From assembly GCF_000143535.2 (NCBI RefSeq), contig NC_037324.1, positions 186,001 to 250,000 of the forward strand: 64,000 bases of DNA, read 5' to 3'. Positions 1 to 13,100 of the stretch are shown here, piece after piece. Position numbers and translations under genes: made by a program. The notes beneath the pieces are model-generated. The model ran no database searches, had not been told where the DNA came from, and was given only the letters and a program-made list of their open reading frames with translations. Origin of the DNA: Botrytis cinerea B05.10. Lineage: Eukaryota > Ascomycota > Leotiomycetes > Helotiales > Sclerotiniaceae. Each line of letters opens with the position of its first letter. Position 1 is the first letter of the stretch.

Positions 1-246
1 AGACGAGTTTGAAATACCATACCCAACGCACCCCTCCTTACCCCTTGTGTGCAAACTCCAACAGTGATATTGTTACGATTGAGATTGGGATGGAATACCC
101 TATCTTCTTCTCCTGTCTCTTTTGGATACTCTTCCCCTTTCTCTCCAATATTACCCTCCACTTCCACTCCCACTTTCATCTCCACCTCCATTCCTCCACC
201 CCTCTACCCAAGCTTCCCTACTCATCTTCACCCTTAACACACCATC

Positions 247-3200
247 CTATCTATCACCCACATTCCTCATCGAAAGATGAGTCTGTGCATACGCATCAAA
301 CTGACTATTATCCACCGCTACATACATATTCTGCATCCCAGACGCAAGTCTACTCTCTGGTGCTTGGGGGGCAGAAGAAATAGAATAATCACGTTTTTCC
401 ATTTCAACAGGAGCGGGAATAATGACTTGTAGCGAGGATCGTGGTACACATGTAGCACTAAGATTTTGATCTTCGCTGTCGGATGTCGTGAGGTCAATGA
501 ATTGAGAGCGCTTTTTGGCATGCGAGGAATTTGATGTGGAGTTTTTGAGGATGCTAGCAGTTCTGGATGTAGTGGTGCGGGAATGCAGAGTTCGATGGAG
601 AAGATTTGAGACGCGTGGACCGGATTCTACCCAGATGGTATCTTCGTTGTCATCCTTATTGCCATCCATTGTGACAGAATTATGTTGTGGAAAATGCGAA
701 TGCTTGTTCGCATGATTGGTTATGTTGAGTGTGTTTGATTGATAGGGAGAATTGATTTTTGAAGGAGGCGATGCTGAATATAAGTCAGGAGAAACAATCT
801 CTAATCTAGGTTCATGAGTACTTGGTGTGGTGATATTTCTCGGACCCGAACGTTTTGTAGACTTGGAATCCAGAATTGGATTGAGATTATAGGTTGAATT
901 TGCAACGGGTTCTCTTGATTTTGATGAAAGACTCCATGCTGGGCTCAATCTTGGAGATTTACGAGCGGGTTCGTTGGCATGGTCAGTCGATTGCCGTCTT
1001 TTTTGCATCTTGGACATGTCGCTTAGAAATTTTTGAGCACTATCAAATGAACCCGATTTGCCAAAACCAGACAAACTGGAACCAACTGAACCAACTGAAC
1101 CCGATGAGCTCGAGTTAAACGCTACAGGACCGTTCGATACACGATTTGGTGCCTCCAAACCATATCGCTCATGTTTTGGCCGTTGACTTATAATAACTTC
1201 CAAAGCAGTAGAGCCGGTACTAACTGGAACTTCTGAAGATCTCTCCCTGGAGGCCACCGATGTTTTAGCTCTCACGATTCTTTTAGGCATATCGACTTCA
1301 GGTGAACACTCTAGCCAAGCTTTTCGTAAAGAAATTCCTAATGCCATGGAAACAGTCCTATCGACACTATTCCCGATGATTTTTATTTGCTCCCCTCTTC
1401 TACCGATGATTACCTCATCGTCAGGAAAGCTCTGCGCGCGACGTAGTTCCAGTAATGTTAAGCGTCTATGCTGATCCCAATGCAAAATCGTCCCCATGCG
1501 GGAGTCCTCCATGTTCATTACCACCAGCACGGTAGGAAATAATTTGTGAGGCTGTATCCTTCCCCAGGCTCTAGAACCCGTGACAACGCTTTCTCTGATT
1601 CTCCCTGACTTGGCTAGATATGGAAAAAGGTCTCGTTCCTCTTTAGTCATTATACCATTGCCTTCATTCCATGTCTTTGAGAAACTCATACCTCGTGGAT
1701 GGGTGGGAATGCATGCGATTTGTGACCGATATTTTCTAGACAAGGTAAGAGGGGAAACATGATCCGGATATTTTGTGCAATGACCAGTCGCACCATCTCC
1801 AATGTAAGGAAGATCAGCTACAGATTGTTCAGCAGTGCGGTAGTGAAACGGAGTAGGACAATGAACCCGGCTACCAAATGATTGCCCATTTGCTAATTTA
1901 CCAAGTCCACGTTCGCCAACGTGTGGGGGGTGTGAGTGAGAAAGCTCTGGATGCTCAAGTGGAACACAACCAGGGGCTGCAAATGAGACAAATATTCGAC
2001 TTCGTGATTGAGAGCTACCAAAACTCCATGAATCAAGTAAGAAAAGCTGTACCTGGTATCCAAGACCGACGATAGTGCAAATAAGTTGAGAGAGAACATC
2101 TTCGTCTCTTCTCAATCCTTTCTGAGCCATGTTCAGAACATTCTCTAGCAATCCGTACTTGGGGCGATAAAAATCAATATATGCAGCAACAGATGCGATG
2201 AGGGACTGATTCCGTAGACTCTGATCATTACCTTTGTTCGAATTCATTCTGCTGAAACCTTGACAAGGACTACCAGCCATGATAACATCAACGTCACCTG
2301 GTAGAGGTATCTTGAGCGACTGTGGATTTCCCACAAAGGCCTCAGATAGTAAATCGTTGACTGAACCAAAGTATAAATCGGTTTTCTCAGGGTTCTTCAA
2401 ATTAGCAGCATATGTTTGCAATGCTGCTGAGAACAAATCGACAGCCCATTTATTATGCAGTACACCACTTTCTTCCAACCCACGGCCAAAATTACCACCA
2501 CCACAGAATAGATCGAGTCCATTCAGAACTCTTCGATTTAGCGGGACTAGAGGATCAAAACCTTGAATAAGGGTTTGGGGTGCATCACTTTCTATTGGTA
2601 CCAGCGTCTGATTATCGTCACACAACCGCTTCGTAATGATGAAGGCATTAGAGCCTCCATCTCTACAGTAAGGTGCTGGGACACTGCCACTTGAGACTTG
2701 ATTTTCAGTATAGAATCGCACAAGACATGCTTTTTCGAGCTTATGCGCCGAGATTGTGTCTATCAAATTAGTGTACACAAGCTCATTTGGTCTACAAGAC
2801 ACAGCATGATCAATCTCCGATCTCCTCAGAAGTCTCCTTAGTGTGACGTTTAATTTAGAGCTTGTTTCTACGTATCCTACAATCTCATAAGGCTCTAGAT
2901 TGTTCTTCGAATTCCGTCGAGGGGGTAAAGCAAGTATCGTTTGTCCAATAGGAAAGCGATGAACGATCGTGGATGCCAACGACGAATCTCCCTCGGACTT
3001 TCGCAAATGTTCACATGTTTTGTGTGAATCTTTTAATGTTACAAAACTCTCGTGGCGGAGATATGTCTGACGAACGAAGATGTCCGTTTCTGACGGTAGT
3101 CCATGCCAGATTATAGGTATGATGTCAATGACTTCATCATGTGCTATCCGAGAATCCCGAGACCCACAAGTACAGTTGTCACTGAGGAACAGTTCTTTGG

Positions 3201-4896
3201 CGTATGGATACTTCATCTTTGCACAACTAGTATCAGAAGGCTTATAAAGCCAAATGCCATCGAAAGAGTAATTGCCACGAAGACTTTGATGCTTGATTTG
3301 TACATACAAATACCAACAACTGTCTTCTGTTTTCCATTTGCTAGACTCGTCTTTCCACACAGAATCTGCTCCATCCTTGGTGACTGATAAAACGTCTCCT
3401 ATTTTGATAGCATCAAGCATCCGCTGCCGTTTTATGGCCCCATCCTGGCCCATCCTGGCTCCTAGACTAGCTTTACTGCCATAGAAGAATTTGCCTCGAG
3501 GCTTGATTGTCAGAGTGGGATCACAAGAAATGCGTGTCTTTCTTGGCGAAAGTGACAGTGATTGATCCTCTGGTTCTTGTACATTCTCTGCAAATATAGT
3601 TGGTACCAGAGGCTTGAGTAGGTGACCGAACCTTAGATGACTGAAGCATTCATAAACGTATGGCGTGACGATGGTCATGTTTTCTTTGATTGGATGTTCT
3701 TTAATGCTTGTGAGCTCCAATGCTTCCTTCCAGATGTACAACGAGCGAAGTTTTGATGTTACACCCACCGATTCCTTGAACAAAAAGTTTATATTTGCTG
3801 AGATGGCTTGTCTGAAATCATCTCGACCATATTCGAGATACCAAGATTGGAATTTTGATGATTCTGTATGTGTCTTTTGGCACCACTGCGCAAAGTCTGC
3901 CCGAAATTTGTGGATCGACACCCTTTCCCTTTTTCCCTGACATGCTAAAGAGTAATCAACAAAATGCTTCGACAGATTCGCCAACCATGAAAATCCAAGA
4001 TGAAAACGAGAATATTCCGACGCGGGCTTTTTGAGTCGATAGTAAATATTGGTTTCTATGTTGAGATCAGACTGAAGCCATATAGCACCATCAACATCAT
4101 CAAATTCTTCACCATAATTTCCTATTGAGCATACTTTGAATGGTACGCCTTGAACATAGTATCGGAAGTTCCCTAGACTCAGAACGCCGTCGAATAGGAA
4201 GCATGAATGACCGAGTTTACTAGCAAGGTCTTGTAGGCCACGCAGCTCATGCCCATAGAGAGCTGTGTCAGGCATGTAAATCGAAAATTCGGCCAACTCA
4301 AATTCCACAAAATCTTCCTGCGTCGATGACACCTCTGTCCTACCTTTCTTCTTGAATTCCTGTAATAAAGCCGAGCATACGAAATGCTCTTTGCTTGCAG
4401 GCAAAGGAGGGATATAGCCATGGTACAGTGACTTGGGATAAATAAGTTCTGTTGGTTGTATAGTACCAACTTTACTCATTAGACTTGGAGTTGCGACCTT
4501 TCCGTCAGCATCTGTAGGCGATATTTGGTCCAGTATAAGCTGCTCTGCAATAAGTTGTGGCTGTAATAATTCGGAATCATCAGTTGAATTTGATTGACCT
4601 CTGATAAAGTTGCCGGAATGAAGCATTGTGTGCAAAGAGCTCAAAGCAGAGTTACTAGATTCAAGGCTCTGATGCTGTTCTGAGTGGCTATATCTGCTTG
4701 TAGCTAAAGGTTGAGAGACGATATCTGTTTTGAAATTATTTGAATGGCCCAAAATGGAGCTAGCAGAGCTTTCTGTTGAGTTTAAGGTTGAAGCTGAAGT
4801 TTCTGGAGGTTCCCTCAGTATTGACTTTCAGAGAATTTCATAAAAGAGTAATAGCTCACCTCCTCCTGTTGGTACCCAGCATCTAGGTGGCATCAT
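247..4896 (-). CDS. dim-2: DIM-2-type DNA (cytosine-5) methyltransferase
   Basis: Transfers methyl groups from S-adenosylmethionine to cytosine in nuclear DNA; in fungi this family methylates repeated and RIP-mutated DNA. The minus-strand frame is open from 4824 to 247. The order matches DIM-2: a divergent N-terminus, two BAH-like regions in the first half, then a C5-methyltransferase core with DLFCGGGNFGRG (AdoMet binding), GSPCQGFS near 2255-2280 (catalytic Cys), LLENV, and a GNSV motif before a long low-complexity tail. The family is about 1450 residues; this model gives 1532. The open frame has no ATG near its 5' end. I propose a short first exon 4876..4896 starting at a double ATG and an intron 4825..4875, which keeps the frame but uses an atypical GTACCA donor. 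The family call is firm and the 5' end is tentative. Confidence 0.9.
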
Positions 4897-5505
4897 ATAT
4901 TGCAGGCGCTCAATACAACAGGAGAGATTTACAATGGCGGTTAAGTGTCTAGTTTCCCGTAACAGCCATCAGGTATTCATGAAGGCACACAAAAATCTGT
5001 GACAAGATTCCAAGAACGTCGATGACTTCCAGTAATGACAGTTGCGTTTGTAAAAACACAAAGGACAAAAGAGTGATTGCAGTTGGTGGAGCTAGTTCTG
5101 CATAAAGAAAGCAGTGAATACAGTGTAGATACGCAAGAGCGACAACTTAACCATGTAGGGAAATTCACAAGAGAGAGTAACCAGATCATATCACCTGTCT
5201 TCAAGATCAAAATTGTACCTACTGTCTGTACTAATGGATAGGTGTTCAAGTACATTCCTGCAAGAAGAGATCAGTCAAAGTTGTTTAGCAAGAGAGAACG
5301 CGTTTCTTAGTCAGCGCCACTAGCCACAGAATGCGGATAATGCTACATCACAACCAATAAGATCTCAGAGTTGCATTTCAATCAGGAGAATGGACTTAAT
5401 TTGAGCCAGAAAGAGCAATAAAACAAACCTGGAATGTAAATCAAAATGCGATGAGTGGAATGACTAGTAACAGTTAATCACATTCATTTCTTTCAGTCCG
5501 TCGAC
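4897..5505. other. intergenic, DIM-2 upstream region
   Basis: No convincing gene. It lies between the DIM-2 start and the 3' end of the Mtf2-like gene, both on the minus strand, so it probably holds the DIM-2 promoter and leader. A minus-strand open frame at 4977-5255 shows no recognisable domain. Confidence 0.5.
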
Positions 5506-7008
5506 CTAAACCATTCCTCCTCTCATTTCCTTCATTTTTAACACTCTTCCAATCTTTTCCTGCCAAAATTCAAGATGGCGAGATCTCTGAAACTCTGGCA
5601 AAGACCACATGGGTATCTTATTCCGGCCTACATCTCCCTTCCATACGAAAGCTCTGATTTTTAAAATACTATTGATAATCTCATATGTCTCCGAATCAAA
5701 CTCGAGACCTGCGTGTTCCATCTCGTTCAATAAATCTATACAAGTTCGAAAGTCGTCGTGTCGTATCCAGTAAACACGTAGAAGCTCATTGTAAAGAGGT
5801 GTAGAAGCGCCTAAGACATGGGAGAGTAGACCAAAAGATTTGATCCGCGGAAGGATAGAGACAGAAAGCTGGGAGGGCTTGCTGAACCCTCGATCGAGGA
5901 GACGTAGGCCAAGGAGAAGGTGCGATGGGTAGAGGGGGCCATACAGTGCTAGTGGAGAAATCTCAGGCTCGGTGTTTTTAGCAGTGGTACGATCCTCTTC
6001 GACTGGAAGAACACCAGAGTCCTCTATTCCTCTTCTCAGCTGATCTCGGCTCTCTTTTGTCTCTGCCAGGCCCATTTTTGCAACGAGTGGGAACACTTCC
6101 TTTTCCAGAACATCCCAGAGTTCAAAATCCGTATTAGCATTGCGCAACAAATCCTCAACTCGTTGACGTTCAGGTTCTCGCAAGTTTTCCTGTGCATCAA
6201 TTCCTAGTTCCGGAGTTTCCATTGTGGGGTCCAATTCCTCTTCCAGAACAAGACCAATCGCTCTAGCAGCTGCGGCACGGAGAGCTGGTGGGTATCTACT
6301 GATTTCGGCTACCTGTTCCTTCTTGCTTCGATGCTTTTTGTTTGATAGCGAATGCTCCATTATATTGTCAAGCTTGTTGCGCGCATTCTCCCTGTTTGTT
6401 GGAGGCATGTCTTTCATGCCATCATCAACATCTTCCAAAGACGTTCTTTGAGTCCGAGTGAAGATATCTGTAAATATACGATTGAACGTGTGCCTTTCCG
6501 AATCTGTAATTGTAGACTCGCGCTGTGGATAGTGCGGACTTGCTAATGCATCGATTTCTGTGCCATATTCTATCAAGGTTTGATCATCTTCCTCAAAGCC
6601 AATGACCCCAGACTGTGCGATGTTGCCTTCTGATTCCAGTTCACTTTTTTCGAGATTGAGTTTATACTCATCGGCAACCACCCTTGGACGAACTCTAGAT
6701 CTATGAGAATGAGAATGACCACCCCTGGAAGGAGTAGCTCTCCTCCTGATTTGAGGCCCAGTATTATCCTCGCCGTCGTAAATTCCGTGTCGCGATTCGT
6801 ATTTGACTCGGGGTAAAGAGGTATGAAAGCTTGCTCCTTGAATGGAAGGTAATACCCTGCATCGATATCTTTTACTATAAATGGACCTATGGAGGCCCGC
6901 GATTGTCCTAGTTTGGTATAAAAACGGCATCATTGTGGAGGACATGGTTGAATATGCAATTGGAATAGCTTCGACAACTTTGATGGACGCCATAACTGGT
7001 TTTCGCAT
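5506..7008 (-). CDS. Mtf2-like mitochondrial protein
   Basis: About 500 residues, no intron needed. The N-terminus is basic and free of acidic residues for its first dozen positions, with an Arg-rich stretch near 60-110, as in mitochondrial presequences. The C-terminal half (ALYGPLYPSHLLLGLRLLDRG, then an alpha-helical PPR-like segment) resembles the fungal Mtf2/Nam1 C-terminal domain. In yeast, Mtf2 binds mitochondrial RNA polymerase and couples transcription to RNA processing and translation. The frame extends to 7017 only through a TTG; the first ATG is at 7008 and another in frame is at 6993. It is divergent from CMR1 with about 330 bp between the starts. Family assignment is from pattern recognition. 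Confidence 0.7.
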   Translation of the reverse strand: MRKPVMASIKVVEAIPIAYSTMSSTMMPFLYQTRTIAGLHRSIYSKRYRCRVLPSIQGASFHTSLPRVKYESRHGIYDGEDNTGPQIRRRATPSRGGHSHSHRSRVRPRVVADEYKLNLEKSELESEGNIAQSGVIGFEEDDQTLIEYGTEIDALASPHYPQRESTITDSERHTFNRIFTDIFTRTQRTSLEDVDDGMKDMPPTNRENARNKLDNIMEHSLSNKKHRSKKEQVAEISRYPPALRAAAARAIGLVLEEELDPTMETPELGIDAQENLREPERQRVEDLLRNANTDFELWDVLEKEVFPLVAKMGLAETKESRDQLRRGIEDSGVLPVEEDRTTAKNTEPEISPLALYGPLYPSHLLLGLRLLDRGFSKPSQLSVSILPRIKSFGLLSHVLGASTPLYNELLRVYWIRHDDFRTCIDLLNEMEHAGLEFDSETYEIINSILKIRAFVWKGDVGRNKIPMWSLPEFQRSRHLEFWQEKIGRVLKMKEMRGGMV

Positions 7009-7225
7009 GTAAAGCAACTACTGCGATCAAATAAGCCAAGCTCCGAATCCAGCCTTCAATGCTTGATGGTTCTCACAGCTGCCAAAAGAAGGGAAAATAT
7101 TGTACGTTCGAACATTCGAAATTCTATTCCGCCCCTCGTAATTTTTTCGCAAGTTTTCCATAGATAAAAAAGCGGGCACGGACCATTTCAGATCGGTCGC
7201 GACGCGGTTTCTTTAATTGAAAGAG

Positions 7226-7231
7226 ACGCGT
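7226..7231. promoter_or_regulatory. MluI cell-cycle box (ACGCGT) in a divergent promoter
   Basis: A perfect ACGCGT hexamer lies about 110 bp upstream of the CMR1 start, with a second GACGCGG-like sequence about 25 bp before it. In fungi this box is bound by MBF and drives G1/S and DNA-metabolism genes, which fits the role of CMR1. The function is inferred from the motif alone. Confidence 0.4.
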
Positions 7232-7342
7232 TAAGTTAATTGAAATGACTTCATAAATTAATTGACCCTGCATTGTTTGGTAAACCCTTCAATTTGCCAT
7301 TGATTCTTCTCAGACCAACAATCCACAAGAAATATTCACAAC

Positions 7343-8952
7343 ATGGCTCCAAACAAAAAGGAAAAGCCAGAGATGAGTGCCTTCGAGCGCCGAAGACTCG
7401 AGAATATTGCGGCAAATCAAGCAATGTTGAAAGACCTTAGTACAACAGCTCAGAAAATCGTCCCAAAACCGCCACCAAAACCAAAATCTGCAACGCCTAG
7501 AAAGAGAGCAGCTCCAATAAAAAAAGAAGCCCCTAGACCAACCCGTACAAGTTCACGTCTGGCTGGTATCGAAGCCGATAGCGAGACCGCAAAGCGCAAA
7601 GCAGAGGTCGAACAAGAATTTGCGAAGGAAGTTTCACAAGCTAAGAGGCAGCGAGTCGCAGGAGATATAAATATTAATGACATTGTTGTCGAAGGAAAGA
7701 AATGGAAGCAGGAGAACGGATTTTTATCTGGTGTCATGCGTGGCGCTCAACCGAATTTGAGAACCTTTACCGAAGATGATATCAAAGAGACAACGGACGA
7801 AGGACTGAAGGCTCTGAGGGAGAAGATGAGCGGGTTACAGTTATATGAGCCATATGAGCCCAATCGTAAGACTTGGTCTTTTCAAGGAATATTCTACTGC
7901 TAACTCAATCTTCAGAAATTAAAATTACCCCCGAAAGAATATACGCTTTAGGGTTTCATCCAACTGCAGACAAGCCTTTAATATTTGCTGGAGATAAACT
8001 AGGGAACGTCGGGCTGTTCGACGCTTCACAAGAAGGCCCAGACGTGAAAACGGAAGATGATGACGACGAAGAGGACACAGATACCACAGAGCCAGCTATT
8101 ACTGCTTTCAAGATACATTCTCGGTCAATCTCTTCTTTTGTGTTTGGCGCAGATGGAAACTCACTGTATTCGGCTTCATACGACTCTTCGGTTCGGAAAC
8201 TAGACCTACAGAAGGGGGTGGCTGTCGAGGCATTTGCCCCAGATTCTCTAGATGAAGACATCCCTATATCTAGCATTGCCATACCATCCACTGACCCGAA
8301 TCTATTGTGCTTTTCAACACTCGACGGTCGATTTGGGCGCCATGATATGCGGACTCCATCTAACAGTGAACTCTGGTACCTTTCTGACAAAAAGATAGGT
8401 GGATTTTCTTTACATCCATTGCATCCTCATCTTGTGGCTACGGCATCATTAGATAGAATGTTGAAAATTTGGGATTTACGGAAAATAACAGGGACAGATG
8501 ATTCAAGACATCCGGTTTTACTTGGCGAGCATGAGTCTAGGCTTTCGGTATCTCATGCTTCGTGGTCCCCTGCTGGTCATGTTGCAACTTCTTCATATGA
8601 TGATACTATTAAGATTCATTCTTTCCTCGATGCTGGTTCTTTCAAGGCGGGACATTCACTCGACGATGATGCGATGAAACCTACAGCTATTATCAAACAC
8701 AATAACCAAACTGGACGGTGGGTAACTATCTTGAAGCCTCATTGGCAAGAGAAACCCGAGGATGGAATCCAGAAATTCGTGATTGGAAATATGAGCCGAT
8801 TTTGTGATGTTTATTCAGCCGATGGGGAACAATTAGCGCAATTGGGAGGCGATGGTCTGATAACAGCTGTTCCAGCTGCTGCACAATTTCACCCTACAAA
8901 GGATTGGGTTGCGGGTGGTACGGCATCTGGAAAACTGTGTCTTTGGATGTGA
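7343..8952 (+). CDS. CMR1: CMR1-like WD-repeat DNA damage protein
   Basis: Two exons: 7343..7865 and 7916..8952. The 50-nt intron has GTAAGA at the donor, GCTAAC as branch site and TTCAG as acceptor, and the phases join cleanly to give 519 residues (yeast Cmr1 is 522). The N-terminus ([12 protein letters not shown], then a Lys/Pro-rich basic linker and TRTSSRLAG) is typical of the CMR1/YDL156W family. The C-terminal two thirds form a WD40 propeller with recognisable [11 protein letters not shown] and DDTIKIHSF strands. Family members bind UV-damaged DNA in vitro and gather with misfolded proteins in intranuclear quality-control sites under replication stress. The start is the first ATG after an in-frame break and has ACAACATGG context. 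Confidence 0.92.
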
Positions 8953-10104
8953 TAGACGGATTTATCGTGAGTGATAAGTTGGGTATTGTCTGAATATTGT
9001 ATAGTATGATGAGTACTTTGAGGGTTCAATGATGATTTTACATAGAGCGTTATGATGGCGAAGCTATAGAAGAATTTAATGAAGCAACTGATCCATTCGT
9101 CCTTATCAAAACGCACATCTACCCGGCATGATGGTTTAGGTGATTTATAGTAATTTGTAGTTTTTCTAGATCTCCCATTGGGTGATCACTGCCATTGCAT
9201 ATTCTTTTTATGGGGGCAGGTCCCCAAACCCCCGTCCTCGCTGCGCTCGATTAGAATTACCTAGATTATGGAGCTGCAGATATCTACCTACTCCCTACGA
9301 GTACTGGCAGGTGGATAGAAGTATGGAGCATGTCTGAGTACAGCTTCTAACAATTGCTTGTCTAGGATCCATTCCATCTACATTGTACCTAACTGCCTAC
9401 CTAGCTTTTTACGTAGTCATACAGAACCAGGAAACGAAGTTACATATATATACATATATACACCTCGCTATATTACTCAATAAACCCGTCAACAAGAGAA
9501 TCATTGTGACCTGCTGTATTATGTTGTCATATTACCCACTTAAAGAGCATCAGATCGTCCTACCGTGATCGACTCGACACGATAATAGATAGATAGGATA
9601 GGTCCACCGGTCGAGATAGAGATGCTTAGTCTATTCCCCCACAACGAGACACCACCGAAGAAACCGAGCTCGCTCAACAATGCCATGCTGTGAGATGGCT
9701 CGTACTGGTTGCTGGGCAGAGAACCTTACTTCCTTCTTCCTTCTTCCTTCCTCCCTCCCTCCCTTCCTCCCTTCCTCCCATACTTTCACTGCCATCGTAC
9801 CACACCCCTAAACGACCTGTGATTCATTGTCCACCTTTGAATTGTCTCGCTCTGCCTACGAATAGATCCCTTACTAACCCTACTGAGTCGAAGAAGGCCT
9901 GATGATCAAGTTTATTTAATTACATGTGATCCAAACTCATATCGCCTATCAGTCAGCTTTTGGGGTATAGCTTACTCTGGAGGAGCCCAAGCCACCCTTA
10001 TCGATACCGCCTAAGATCTCAACGTCGTTATTCTTGACTACAAACATCGAAACAACTGGAGTGGTTTGGTATTTTATACCAAACGACGAAAAGTCATTGT
10101 CAAA
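8953..10104. other. intergenic, ATG26 upstream region
   Basis: No convincing gene. It contains a GC-rich dyad cluster at 9208-9250 inside AT-rich DNA, TA-rich microsatellite DNA at 9440-9465, and a polypyrimidine tract at 9728-9780 built of CTTC/CTCC units. The tract is a plausible promoter element for ATG26. Short frames here show no domain. Confidence 0.5.
9728..9780. repeat. polypyrimidine (CTTC/CTCC) microsatellite
   Basis: An almost uninterrupted run of C and T built from CTTC and CTCC tetramers, about 330 bp upstream of the ATG26 start. Pyrimidine tracts are common near fungal transcription starts. Confidence 0.7.
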
Positions 10105-13100
10105 ATGGCTCCGGAAGATGAGTTAAAGAAGAGAGTCGCCAGAAAGTTGTCGAAGAAAAGGAATGAAGGCCACCAAGCAACCATGGAACTCCCTGAGCGC
10201 TTTCAAGACGGCGACGATGCGGATGACGACTATACTGCCCCTAATGCTATGAATCAATCTGTCTTTGGCATGATTACGGCGGCTGTTGGCCCAAAAGTTG
10301 ATTTCAATGCCAGATTTGATGCGCAATCCAGCGACGAAGAAGATGATTCGAGGAAACCAACACGACAGAGTTCTGAGTCGCACATAAATTATGACAGCAT
10401 AGATCAAAAGGGAGGAGGATCGGAAAGACATAGAAGGAAATTCTCGGAGAGCAAGTTGATTCGATCATTCTCACGACTAGGCTCTAGGTCCAAGTCTAAA
10501 TCATCAAACGCCGTCGCTCAAGGCAGTCGTAGCCGTAGCCGTACGCCGTCACCAGTACGCGATTCTCATCAGGAATCTACCACGCCTGATATAAAATCTC
10601 CACAACTTCAACCAAGAGACGCACCGGTTATGAGCAGAATGTTGGATGCCCAAGCGAAATTAGCTTTGCGACCCAGTTTCGACATGCCTCGAAGTTCAAA
10701 AGAACTCACAGAGATTGATGAAGATGAAGAGACGCCATCGACAAGCTTAGCCAAGAAGCTGAGGGAGATCTACAAGTTCGAAACTTCCGAAGAAGTAATA
10801 GAGGGTAAGTTTTTACTTTCCCGCCTCATGCAGGCAACTACTAACTATCGTAGAATATCCTTGCTGGCTAATGAAAAGTGTATTGGTCCAAGGTTATATG
10901 TACATTACTTCTAAACACATCTGCTTCTATGCCTACTTATCAAAGAAATCTGTATGTTTTTGACATTATATCTTGTGGATTTACCTCGTCAATCTGCTAA
11001 CGTTCCTGTAGCATGAAGTTGTCAAATCAGGATATCTCTCAAAATCAGGTCAACACAATCCAAAATACAACAGATATTGGTTCCGGTTGAAGGGCGATGT
11101 TCTTTCATATTACAACAACCAAGCAGATTTATATTTCCCAAGAGGCAATATTGACTTGAGATATGGAATTTCAGCAAGTATTACGGAAAAGGGAAAAGGA
11201 AAAGAGTCTACACACTTCACTGTCGAGACACACCAAAGGAAATATCACTTCAATGCCGATAGTGCTCCTTCTGCAAAGGAATGGGTGAAAGCCCTACAGA
11301 AGATAATATTCCGGTCTCATAATGATGGCGACAGTGTCAAAATCTCGTTACCCATCGAGAATATCATCGACATCGAGGACAGTCAAATCGTCGAGTTTGC
11401 CGACACTTGCAAGATACGTGTCATTGACAATGATGAGAGTTTTGCGATCGATGAGGTTAGTAATTCGGAATCAAAGTCAGTAAATTGCTAACGATTTTTT
11501 CCAGTATTTCTTTTCTTTTTTCACCAACGGCCAGGAAGCTTTGAATGTACTCAAAATCCTTGTCGAAGACACTACTGCGCAGAAATTGGCACAGGACATT
11601 TTGTCACCATCAGCAGCGGATGATAGTCATAACAGCTCTAAGCATACATCGATTCATATGAGCCACAATAAAAAACCTCACGTTCCTCCTATTCAAACCA
11701 CGACACCAGCTTTAGAAGAGAGTGTCCGAGCAACCTTATCGCCGTTACGTTCTCCGGGACCCGGTAGTCCTCGTGCTAGCACAGATATGAGTCGTCCAAG
11801 CTCGGATGTATTTCATCGGAGCATAGATCTTAACAAGCACGGTCGACGTAGCATAGACTTGAATCCGTTTCAGACGAAAAGCCGCAGAAGCACCAGTGCA
11901 AATAGCATCAGCACGAGACGTAGCCTTAGTACTAATCGCTTGAGCCGAGAGAAGGGTACTTCTAAGCAAGGATCATCTGATTCATATGTCCATTCCCTGG
12001 ATGAACCGGGGTCATATGAAGCTCTGCCATCAGCAAGCGATGAAAATCAAGCGTCTGCCAGTCAGATACTTCGAGGCAGCGATGTGTTTTTATCACCCAC
12101 TATACAACGCTCCCCTTCATCGAGACGTGGTAAAAATAAGGACGATTTTCAGAGCCCAGAATCTCATCCTCTTACCTCTCCAAGAAGATCCGCCGATGTT
12201 TCACCAACTCGAACTTACCGGCCCGAGAAACCTAAACATGCTGCTACCACAGGTTCCATGGGCGACTCGGATGCTAGGCAAGGGGCAATATCATCTGGCC
12301 CTTCATTACAAAGCATTGTTAAGGCTGGATCATACCCTTTGCAACGAGCTGCAGGTTTTGCCGGCTACTTAAATAGACACTCAAAGAAGATGAGCTCGTT
12401 ACTGGCAACCGAGTCTATGGGCTATGTGGAAAAGGTTTCAGGCATGTGGAAAGGAGGAAAAATGCACTATGAAGAATCCCATGGAATGCCACGAGATGAC
12501 GAAATGTCTAACATGAAAAACGATGACGATAATCGCGATGGTGTTACACACGCAGAGCGATTCCGCCAACACTTCGCCCTGCCTCCCGATGAGAAGCTCC
12601 ATGCTGCATACTTTTGTTCTTGGCAAAGACTTGCTTTTCTATATGGCAAAATTTACCTTAGCGACAGATCTTTCTGTTACCGAAGTCTGATACCAACCGT
12701 AAAGACTAAGATTATCATTCCTTTGAAAGATATCGAGAACGTCGAAAAGGAGACATCATCTAGGTTTGGATACTCAGGGCTTGTAGTCACCATCCGAGGT
12801 CATGCGGAGATATTCTTCGAATTCGCTTTACCTGATGACCGAGATGACTGTTTAGTAACTCTTTTGCAGAATATAGAGACAATAAAGTATATGGACGAGT
12901 CTGGGCTTTTGACCATGGAGGAACGCGAAAGCGCAGAAGTGGCTAGTGCTGAAAATCAAGCTCTGATTCAGGCACGGCACGTGCTTCATCCTGAGAATCA
13001 TATCAGTGATATCAGTACTCCCAAAGTAGGCGATACTGGATCGCCGCCAATATTGTTCGATGATCCGAGAGCTTCCATATTGAACTTTAAGCCAACAGAG

